64,000 nt of DNA, from contig NC_087063.1 in assembly GCF_963678635.1 (NCBI RefSeq), positions 1,586,073 to 1,650,072 of the forward strand. The letters are read 5' to 3'. Within the stretch, counting starts at the first letter, position 1. Every line of letters begins with the position of its first letter. Source of the DNA: Symsagittifera roscoffensis (taxonomy: Eukaryota; Xenacoelomorpha; Acoela; Convolutidae). This document shows, in pieces, positions 1-7,620 of this stretch. The notes under the pieces were generated by a model. The model was not told where the DNA came from. It saw only the letters and a program-made list of their open reading frames with translations, and ran no database searches. Made by a program: the position numbers and the translations under genes.

Positions 1-174
1 ATCAAAAAATGCTTAGAACAAGTGGCACGAAAAACCATTCGGATTAGCAACCAAAGTAAAAAACCCAAAAAAATTTGAACAAAAATACAAAACAATAGTC
101 GGAAAAATTCTCACATACACACCACATACTGCTTGGGTATAATCTTTTGGCAAACAACCAAGACTCTTAAAGTT
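1..174. other. AT-rich non-coding sequence
   Basis: A-rich sequence with no convincing reading frame, RNA gene or repeat seen by eye. It leads into the tandem repeat that starts at 175. Confidence 0.5.
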
Positions 175-333
175 CTTAAATCGTCAAAAGTGTAAAAAAC
201 TTTCTTAAATCGTCAAAAGTGGAAAATATGTCGAGCACTTAAATCGTCAAAAGTGGAAAATACTTTCTTAAATCGTCAAAAGTGGAAAATATGTCGAGCA
301 CATACTTTCTTAAATCGTCAAAAGTGGAAAAAA
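175..333 (+). repeat. Short tandem repeat, five copies of CTTAAATCGTCAAAAGTG
   Basis: The 18-base core CTTAAATCGTCAAAAGTG starts at about 175, 204, 238, 267 and 309. Alternate copies are followed by a stretch containing ATGTCGAGCA, so the higher-order spacing alternates (29, 34, 29, 42). The core resembles the CTTAAATCGCGCCG units of the giant hairpin 1.1 kb downstream, so the two arrays may share an origin (inference). A 64-codon open frame across it only reflects the repeat. Confidence 0.85.
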
Positions 334-1362
334 CTTGTAGAAAAATACTATTTCACTCTTTTTCATCTTTTCCTACAACTGATTTTTATACAAAATCGCA
401 CTGAGCGAAAAACAAAACCATCTTATCGTTGGAAAGAAAACTTGTAATTAAGCTAGCAATTGGCAACTAAATTAGGATGCTAGATATTTGTTTCCACATG
501 CCAAAAAGCCATATAAATTTTGGGCTGAGGATGGTTTTTGCTCCAATCAATTTTCACATTGTAGCAAGCACAGCCTGGTTCAAAAATTTTCTTTCCTCTT
601 GAAATTAGCACCGTTTCAAAGGAGGTTTGATGGGAAAAGTGTACATAAGCGTAGAAAATAAGTTAATTAGGCATAATTGACAACAGTTGTCTCAAAAAAA
701 GAATAAAAAACAACAAGTATGGATCAATTTTTTAAAGAAAAAATTCTAAACGTTTTTCATTTTTTTTAAATAATATTTCTGAATATTTTCATAGGCAATG
801 AAGCGTTTAAATTGGCAAAAAGGACTCACTTTCATACAACGAACGTTCGATTTTCAGGCGGTTTTGTTTTGATAACTTCAACAGAAAAGATGAGTTGGCT
901 ATCCTTAACTGAAACTGATGAAGCGTGCTGTTATTGATCCAATTGCAGTTTTCTCGTTGATACCCGCCTGTTATTCCGCCACTGACCAAATTCTCCTCCC
1001 CGCCTCTCAATCTCAGCCGTAAACCTTTTTTTATCTAACTTATAGTCCACGACTTCTTCTTCTTTTTAAAGAAACTTGATGATATATTTGAATTATTCGA
1101 ATTAATTTGTATTTTTCTGATGTGACACATCATATTCAAAAATTGATGAAGAAACGAAAACTTTGCAAGTGGTCACAAAAAAAGCATCGGGCTGTAAGAA
1201 ATCTGAGCTTAAAACTTACAAAAATTCGTCAACCTTCTAACCTGTTTATAGTTTGAAAGCTACTTCGAGTTCAAAAAGACAAAAATAGCAGAGCTGACAC
1301 AGATTTCTAGATTTGGATTTCGGTGGAAAAAAAATTAGAAATATGGGTTTACTTTATTTACA
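334..1362. other. Non-coding stretch with no feature seen
   Basis: AT-rich, with many stops in all frames. Open frames here are under 70 codons and show no domain or splice context. Nothing else was recognised. Confidence 0.5.
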
Positions 1363-1949
1363 GATGTAAAAAAAATGTTTTACCCTCATTTGTGACCTCT
1401 TGTAAGATTTTCTCATCAATTTTTTTTCATCTCTTGACATGCGCGATTGAGCAAAATACCAAAAGTATTTTCTTAAGTCACGCGGTCGGTCTTATCTTAA
1501 GTCGCGCCGCTTAAGTCTTTTCTTAAATCGCGCCGTCAGTTTTTTCTTAAGTCGGGCCGCTTAAATTGTGACTTAAGTCGCGCCGTCAGTCTTTTCTTAA
1601 GTCGCGCCGCTTAAGTTTTTTCTTAAGTCGCGCCGCTTAAGTCTTTTCTTAAGTCGCGCGGCTTAAGTCTTTTCTTAAGTCACGCCGCATGAGTCTTTTC
1701 TTAAGTCGTGCCGCGCCGCTTAAGTCTTTTCAAGAAAAGACTTAAGCGGCGCGAATCAAGAAAAGACTTCAGCGGCGCGACTTAAGAAAAAACTTAAGCG
1801 GCGCGATTTAAGAAAAGACTTAAGCAGCGCGAATTAAGAAAAGAATTAGGCGGCGCGACTTAAGAAAAGACTTAAGCGGCGCGATTTAAGAAAGTCTTCG
1901 GTGGCGCGACTTAAGAAACGACTAAAGCGGCGCGACTTAAGAAAAGACT
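1363..1949. repeat. Giant hairpin module, copy 1 (CTTAAG/GCGCCGC units)
   Basis: A unique lead (GTAAAAAAAATGTTTTACCC and onward) is followed by many short TTCTTAAGTCGCGCCGCTTAAG-like units. These then turn into their reverse complements. The turn is exact: a 20-base arm at 1712-1731 faces its reverse complement at 1734-1753 across two bases. The left arm (about 1480-1731) and right arm (about 1734-1947) pair imperfectly along their length. The whole module is repeated at 1950. Confidence 0.85.
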
Positions 1950-2608
1950 GATGTAAAAAAAAATGTTTTACCCTCATTTGTGACCTCTTGTAAGATTTTC
2001 TCATCAATTTTTTTTCATCTCTTGACATGCGCGATTGAGCAAAATACCAAAAGTATTTTCTTAAGTCACGCGGTCGGTCCTATCTTAAGTCGCGCCGCTT
2101 AAGTGTTTTCTTAAATCGCGCCGTCAGTTTTTTCTTAAGTCGGGCCGCTTAAATTTTTTCTTAAGTCGCGCCGTCAGTCTTTTCTTAAGTCGCGCCGCTT
2201 AAGTTTTTTCTTAAGTCGCGCCGCTTAAGTATTTTCTTAAGTCGCGCCGCTCAAGTCTTTTTTTTTAAGTCGCGCCGCTTAAGTCTTTTCTTAAGTCGCG
2301 CGGCTTAAGTCTTTTCTTAAGTCACGCCGCATGAGTCTTTTCTTAAGTCGTGCCGCGCCGCTTAAGTCTTTTCAAGAAAAGACTTAAGCGGCGCGAATCA
2401 AGAAAAGACTTCAGCGGCGCGACTTAAGAAAAAACTTAAGCGGCGCGATTTAAGAAAAGACTTAAGCAGCGCGAATTAAGAAAAGAATTAGGCGGCGCGA
2501 CTTAAGAAAAGACTTAAGCGGCGCGATTTAAGAAAAGACTTCGGTGGCGCGACTTAAGAAACGACTAAAGCGGCGCGACTTAAGAAAAGACTTAAGCGGC
2601 GCGACTAA
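1950..2608. repeat. Giant hairpin module, copy 2
   Basis: Tandem duplicate of the preceding module, with the same unique lead and the same exact turn (spacer near 2374-2375). It is about 70 bases longer because extra units lie in the left arm. The duplicate also preserves odd units such as CACGCCGCATGAG and the GTGCCGCGCCG turn, so the module was duplicated as a block after the hairpin had formed. Confidence 0.85.
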
Positions 2609-2999
2609 ATCAATATAACTCCGAAAGGTCGCAAACGATTGCTTTGTCTTCCCTATTATGTCGGAGTAACCCTTTTGTCTGCAGTTCTAAATTCTTATGA
2701 TTTATAATTGCATGTTTAAATCATGCAGGTTCTATTTATTTAGCAGACATAAGTCCATGTCGTACTCCTTTTTCTGCCAGTCTTCTCCTGGAATAGTTAT
2801 CTTCAGTCTATTTTACATGCTATTGAAAATCCAGTTGCCACACGCAAGTTCAAAACAATGTTTACCTAGTTTCATCACTCTTATTAAATCTACTACTTCA
2901 AAATTGCAACTCAAAAGCTATATATTTTTTTTATCTATTGCTATGTTTCTCAAGGGGTAATTTTCCTCCCAGTTACACGTAAGGTGAGCAGTTCATATT
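2609..2999. other. Non-coding stretch between hairpins and old LTR
   Basis: AT-rich. An 87-codon open frame (2697-2960) has no recognisable domain and is not called a gene. The left end may be the decayed outer end of the reversed LTR that is clear from 3000 onward, but the match is too weak to claim. Confidence 0.4.
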
Positions 3000-4100
3000 T
3001 CCAAGGGTCATGGCTGGGGAACAGGCTACTTGACTTCTGAATTTTTGGGTTTACCGTGCAATTTAGGGCCAAAACGCCGGAAAGTTGTTTGAAGGTCACA
3101 TCGGTGCGATCATGGTTCAATCTTCCATATTTCGGATTTTAGTTTTATGGGTATCCTATCTAATAAGTTCCATGCATATCCCATCTATACTTCCTAATAT
3201 AACCCATTAAGAGATCCGTCCCATTACGAGTCCTTTTTTTCCCATTAGGAATCACTTTTTCTCTAAAAGGGCTATTAACGCCGGAAGTAGTCCCTGGAGG
3301 GATTTCATTCATTCGTGGCCTTCTTTGATGTTAGTGTCTGGTGTCCATTGCTGTTATAAAATCAATTTATTCTCGCTCTAAAGGAGGTTTTTCCCAAATG
3401 CTAATAACTTGGCTCAAACTATAATAAATGACACATCTTAAAACTTCCTTTCCTAACTCAAATTTTTGGCTCCATGCGTTAATTGGGGGCTAAGAATTGA
3501 CTTCGGAAGACGGGTGGGGACTAATCAATTAGATTATAACACTGGAAAAAGGGATACAGGGGTTCTTCGGTTCGGAACTTAAGCTTCCCCCAACTAGGTC
3601 TCTAACATACTAAATTTTGGTCCCAATCCAACCACTAATTACGGAGTTTTCATAAAGAGATTTGCATTTCCGGGAACAGGTATCACTTTCGCCAGGAGGG
3701 TCCGAGGGGTGAGGATTTTTGCATGCCGGCGTCAATTAATCTCTAATATGTAATGTCGAGTTTCATTTAGATAGCTTCGTTAGTTCCCATTTATGGGGAG
3801 GGGTGTTATCATTTTCTGTTACCCACTCATAACTTTGGCTAAATCTCCCATAAGGGTGGGACTAAATCTCGAAGATTGGAACTATTTTGGACTCGGCCAC
3901 TTATGTTCCTTTCTACTTATCGTCTTGATTAAACAATCCTAATAGTAGGTACTACTCATTAATTTCACCATAGTGCATGCAACTAAATTGCCGAAAGCTA
4001 GGTAAATTCGACTTCTTGTTTTGCCGAAAGTGTTCATCGATCCTACATAAAACAGGTTAACGATAGTTTGGGATGACTCATACCGTTACAATTTTCATCA
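3000..4100 (-). mobile_element. Old LTR copy, reversed (family of the 46.4 kb element)
   Basis: Read on the minus strand, this region matches the long LTRs at 46427 and 53957 at scattered conserved blocks. These include the segment around GGCTATTAACGCCGGAAG and the 'cttccat...atcccatc' block. It also keeps the segment (about 3600-3760) that is present in the 53957 LTR and missing from the 46427 LTR. Divergence is heavy, so it is much older than either. No internal coding region adjoins it, so it is probably a solo LTR or remnant. Confidence 0.7.
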
Positions 4101-4416
4101 ATTTTCTTGTTAAGTTCCTATAGAAACGACATCATTCTCCAGAAATGGTTTATTTGAGCCAATTCTTGTTGTCTATTTAAATCTACATAACATACTTTTA
4201 ATCTGTCATTGATGAAACATTTGATTTAGTTTTTGATTAAATTTTTGAATGGTCTGCTGCTTCTAAAAAATGACCTCCATTCTGATTTTATGTATTGAGC
4301 ACCTTGAAAGCATACGGCCATTTTTATACGACTGTTTTGATGGCCATAAACACTTTTTAGTTAATCAGCTTTGCGATATATAAAATAGTTTTAATTTTCG
4401 GTCCAGGTTTCCAGTT
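4101..4416. other. 3' flank of the MATH-TIR gene
   Basis: On the minus strand this follows the stop codon of the TIR-containing last exon, so it should hold the 3' UTR. No canonical AATAAA was found close to the stop. Nothing else is recognised. Confidence 0.4.
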
Positions 4417-4770
4417 TTACTTTTTCAGCTCCTCCATTCGTTCCAGATAAGTTTTCAACTCTTGCATGAAATCATCAAAGGACGGCGATCTTTCCATTTC
4501 GATATATCTCTTTCCAGAAATGAGTAATTTCACCCAAGGTTTCCATTCAACATCCCCCTCTAGTTTCAGAGGTATCATCGGCTTCCGTTCGTCGAAAGTC
4601 ATGCTCGCTTCTCGCTGACAGTTGAATGAGTTCTGGTAGTTGTCGGTGAGACATATGAGCACTGCGTCCGAATTAAACACCCCCTCGGCCATCGACAACA
4701 TCACATTGTCCCCCATCTGGTTGTCGTCAATCCAGGTTTTGTACCCCCAAGACTCCAACCGGTCTTTGAT
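4417..4770 (-). CDS. Exon 9 (last): most of the TIR domain
   Basis: 117 codons plus TAA. The acceptor is a TTTATGTTCAG sequence, giving phase 0 and joining exactly to the phase-0 donor of the exon at 24885. The exon carries the BB-loop region (WIDDNQMG), a strand VLICLTDNY, and an FNCQREA motif. The Glu in FNCQREA sits where NADase-type TIR domains have their catalytic Glu (family knowledge; position judged by eye). It continues with MIPLKLE and a C-terminal helix rich in Glu and Lys. The frame stays open upstream to about 4797, so an earlier acceptor is possible. The chosen one gives matching phase and normal TIR spacing between the first helix and the BB loop. Confidence 0.8.
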   Translation of the reverse strand: MKDRLESWGYKTWIDDNQMGDNVMLSMAEGVFNSDAVLICLTDNYQNSFNCQREASMTFDERKPMIPLKLEGDVEWKPWVKLLISGKRYIEMERSPSFDDFMQELKTYLERMEELKK

Positions 4771-5339
4771 CTGAACATAAACATCTTCTACGTTGTCTTA
4801 AATATAAACACCGGTGGCATTCACACATTTCACCCTCAACGTCCCCCCCCCCCCCATAAAAAAATTATTGGCAAATTTTACCCACCATGAAATTATTAGC
4901 TCCTTACGCCCCCATACAGTTCGCCCTCAAATCGCCAATTAAGAAAGCGGGAATTAATTAATTGTTTAATACGTTTGGGGCGAAATGGGTTAGGTCGAAT
5001 TGTGCGAAATTAAGAGGGGCGCAATAAGCCACAAAATTTTTTGATTTCTAATTGCAGACTACTGCTTAAAAAAATAAAGGACAAAGATGAATTTTAAGCC
5101 AAACATAGAAGACGAACAACACTAATCGCAACAAAGTAAAGCTCTAAATTAACCGATTGAGTTTAGTGCCTATCAATTTTGCCTTTATGTCGAAACAAAT
5201 TTGATAAACGAAAAAAAAACAGTTAAAAAACTGAAATTTTTTATAGAAATCTTCATTACAAACACTTTGAAGAAAAAAGTATGTTTTGCGTCCTTTCACG
5301 TGTTTAAATATTCAAATAGACAAAAACTTTTCAACTAGT
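4771..5339 (-). other. Last intron, 3' part
   Basis: Intronic sequence between the retroelement side and the last exon. It includes a C-run at about 4844-4857. No coding potential seen. Confidence 0.6.
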
Positions 5340-5488
5340 TAGAGAAAAAACAAGACTGCTCGTATATCAGGGCGAGGCAGTTAATGTTCTGACTGAACTT
5401 TAAGGCTAATTAAAAAGTTTTTAGGGTGAATAATTGACAAAATAACGGCACAAAAAGATTTTTTGTATCATTTTTTTTCTTAATAATA
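5340..5488 (+). repeat. Dispersed repeat, left half (interrupted by the provirus)
   Basis: Matches 36595-36660 (shared core ACAAGACTGCTCGTAT and following). The right half of the same repeat resumes after the 3' LTR at 24405, as it does in the uninterrupted relative at 36595-37140. This places the provirus inside a pre-existing repeat. Confidence 0.65.
5485..5488. repeat. Target-site duplication AATA, left
   Basis: AATA directly before the TG of the 5' LTR. The same four bases follow the CA of the 3' LTR at 24405-24408. Four-base duplications are usual for Ty3/Gypsy-type integrases. Confidence 0.85.
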
Positions 5489-5603
5489 TGGAACCTGATC
5501 TAGACTACATTTTATGATTGGATAATTTAGATATTTTACCAATTTAAAGTATTTAATATTAACCAATCATGATCCATCTAACTAACAACCCACTTATTTG
5601 TAA

Positions 5604-5631
5604 GTGCTGAAGTTACTTGTAATTTCAGCAC
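5604..5631 (+). promoter_or_regulatory. LTR hairpin (13-bp stem, 2-base loop)
   Basis: Arms 5604-5616 and 5619-5631 (GTGCTGAAGTTAC against GTAATTTCAGCAC) pair with one G-T or mismatch position and a TT loop. It is repeated in the 3' LTR at 24110-24137. It lies 60 bases before the AATAAA. If inside R, it could act in transcript folding, strand transfer or polyadenylation choice (inference). Confidence 0.6.
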
Positions 5632-5692
5632 CAGAGAGATTTGAATTTAACTTAGAAATTAGTTGGACTCTCCCGAGCACTTCAGCAGCCGC

Positions 5693-5698
5693 AATAAA
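5693..5698 (+). promoter_or_regulatory. AATAAA in 5' LTR
   Basis: Canonical polyadenylation hexamer. Its counterpart in the 3' LTR (24199-24204) would be the functional one, and transcripts must ignore this copy. Confidence 0.6.
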
Positions 5699-5900
5699 CC
5701 AGTATACCCTAGATCTATTGAGCCTAGCAGAGACTAGTTAAACAACCTGAGACTAGATAGTATAAGAGTAAGATTAGGATCGGTATTAGACTAAGAAGTT
5801 GCACGAATCTATCCGGCCGAAAATAAGATAGCGTGACGAGCAGACGGTGTACCCTATCCGAAATTACTCTATGAGTTAACCAACTCGGTCCTAACTCATC

Positions 5901-5923
5901 TGGTGCGACCATAAGTCTCGAAC
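5901..5923 (+). promoter_or_regulatory. Primer-binding site
   Basis: Two bases after the LTR comes TGGTGCGACCATAAG and onward. Its complement ends in ...GCACCA like a tRNA 3' end. Further along it includes TCGAAC, the complement of a T-loop, though the spacing is one base short of a standard tRNA. The tRNA species was not assigned. Confidence 0.75.
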
Positions 5924-6550
5924 AAGACCTTAATAGCTTAGAATTAAACAAAATAGATTAGAAATTAGACAAAAACATTTACAAAATGTTATACGACAAT
6001 AATTTAATCGAAATGTCTCTACGACTCAATAGATCAGAGCCAATATTCCGAACCATAACAGAACTACCCGGAATTGGAAGAAGACCTCGAACCAGAGACG
6101 ACATACGACAAAGTAGAAACTTGCCATATAGCTATATGATAGTTAAGCAAAAACCAGAACAAACTTTTATATTTAGAATACTACTGGCAATGAATTTAGA
6201 TTTTCATTTGCAAACATAAAACCTTGAAGTTAATCTTCAAAATCATTTCAGGCGCTAAACAAAATTATTAATATACAATAACGATTGATAAAAAGATCTA
6301 AGATCGTTTTCCTAAAACTCTGCAGTAATATACAAAACATGTTTGAAAAATATTTATTGAAAAATAAAAAATAAAAATTAGTAGCATGACAATAAATGGT
6401 TAGTAATCATAAATCATCCTGTTGTTCCAGCTCCATCACCTAAAACATAACAGCAATCATAAACCCACTAATATCATCAAAACACTAAATCTTTCCTTTA
6501 CACACATTTAAAATTTTATTAAAACTTAAGTTCACTTAATTTTAAAACCA

Positions 6551-6575
6551 GATCATCAAGGCTTATCCTTGGATC
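6551..6575 (+). promoter_or_regulatory. Leader hairpin 1 of an identical pair
   Basis: A 25-base sequence that folds on itself: GATC..CAAGG pairs with CCTTGGATC around a short loop, with a two-base bulge. The same 25 bases recur at 6611. Paired stem-loops with identical loops in a retroviral leader resemble dimerisation or packaging signals (inference). Confidence 0.6.
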
Positions 6576-6610
6576 TTAAATCATTTTCTACTTAATTAAA
6601 TTTCAAATTT

Positions 6611-6635
6611 GATCATCAAGGCTTATCCTTGGATC
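6611..6635 (+). promoter_or_regulatory. Leader hairpin 2 of an identical pair
   Basis: Exact repeat of the 25 bases at 6551-6575, 60 bases downstream. The flanks share only a loose ACTTAAT...AAA context, so the conserved part is the hairpin itself. Confidence 0.6.
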
Positions 6636-7152
6636 AAACAGAACAACTTTGTTCTCCCCCACCCACTTAATTAGTGTCTAACGACCTCAAACGTCGATTC
6701 ACTACCCAACCCTTTCTAAAGACCTAAGACTAATAGAAATTTTTAAACAAAACTAATCATTCAAATTAGGATAAACAGTGAAGAACTTCGGTTATTCATC
6801 CTTCACTTGACCCCCCCTCTTAACAGACCCAGGATAAATCTTAGACTTAGTAAGTTTAAAATAGTATCTAACGAACTACTCGCGTTCTAATTATACCTGA
6901 ACCTTGTGGATCGATTTACTATTCTCCAACCCTTGAACACAATCACTACCCCTAAGTAAGATTAAGTAAGTTAACACCTTAACTTATACTAGCCACGAGA
7001 AAGTAAAAAATCATTCTTCGGAATCGATATACTTTTCTCTCCAACCCTGAACAAATAGACCCAGGTTAAGCTAACCAAAAAATCGTAAGAACTAACAGTT
7101 TAGGAAAATAGAAATCATTTAACAACCTTTTGCATCCGTCATCCTAAACCTT

Positions 7153-7620
7153 ATGTCATTTAAAAACCTAGGAAATAAACAAACAATCGTTTTACACAAT
7201 TGTGAAATAGATAACAAAAAATACGACCTTGTAATCACACCTCATACACAAACAGTTGGATACATTCGAACAAAACGACAAACACTAAAAAGAAAAATAA
7301 TAACGAAACAAAGACAAATAACACGAAAAAGATTTTCAAAAAATCGAAACGCATTTTCAGAATCAGAAACCAACAGTTTAGACGAACTTTACAAACTAAA
7401 AGAATCAATAAATAAAAATTGCCCACTTCACGATCAATTATATTTTTCTGACTCAGAAACAACTTCAAATTCATCAAAAAGAGGAAAAAGAAGAATAAAA
7501 AAGCAGTATAAACACAAACCAGTACATTTATACAATTGGAATCAACCAATTCGACACATTAATAATTACATATTAACAGTCATCGAACGAAAAAATGAGC
7601 TCAACGCACACCCCAGGTGA
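7153..7620 (+). CDS. Basic accessory ORF ahead of gag (155 aa)
   Basis: First sizeable ORF of the provirus, starting at ATG in frame 1 and overlapping the Gag start by 26 bases. No family recognised. It is strongly basic, with two clusters that look like nuclear or RNA-binding signals (about residues 40-60, including KRQTLKRK, and about 111-120, KRGKRRIKK). An acidic serine stretch (SESET, SDSETTSNSS) lies beside each cluster. A basic, Arg/Lys-rich protein made before Gag could be a regulatory RNA-binding factor (inference only). It could also be an N-terminal extension of Gag expressed by frameshifting, but no slippery site is evident. Confidence 0.6.
   Translation: MSFKNLGNKQTIVLHNCEIDNKKYDLVITPHTQTVGYIRTKRQTLKRKIITKQRQITRKRFSKNRNAFSESETNSLDELYKLKESINKNCPLHDQLYFSDSETTSNSSKRGKRRIKKQYKHKPVHLYNWNQPIRHINNYILTVIERKNELNAHPR

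Larger units (their letters stand above)
5489..5898 (+). repeat. 5' LTR (410 bp)
   Basis: Starts TGGAACC and ends CTAACTCA. It contains an inverted pair ATGATTGG (5515) / CCAATCAT (5561), that is CCAAT boxes in both directions, then a stable hairpin at 5604-5631, then AATAAA at 5693-5698. No clear TATA box was identified. The downstream copy is at 23995. Confidence 0.95.
5924..7152 (+). other. Provirus leader (untranslated, with repeats)
   Basis: About 1.23 kb between the primer site and the first ORF, with many short upstream ATG frames. It contains twin identical hairpins (6551, 6611), three degenerate copies of a TCGATNNACT...CCAACCC motif (6694, 6911, 7024), and GTAAGT sequences at 6850 and 6966 that could serve as splice donors. 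A 77-codon open frame at 5986-6219 has no recognisable domain and is not called. Long leaders usually hold packaging signals and splice donors. Confidence 0.7.

Noticed and set aside
1363..2608. CRISPR-like array
   Set aside because: The units are contiguous variants of one sequence with no unique spacers, and they invert in the middle. The window is eukaryotic.
2697..2960. 87-codon plus-strand frame
   Set aside because: Low-complexity Ser/Phe/Leu content and no supporting context.
4758..4796. Earlier acceptor (TTTAAG) for the TIR last exon
   Set aside because: It needs a phase-1 donor that the preceding exon lacks. The TTCAG acceptor at 4771 fits both phase and TIR length.
5724..5951. 75-codon minus-strand frame repeated at 24230
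   Set aside because: It lies in the LTR and recurs only because the LTR does.
5986..6219. 77-codon open frame in the provirus leader
   Set aside because: No domain, no clear splice donor inside it and no neighbour overlap. It lies in a region better explained as leader.
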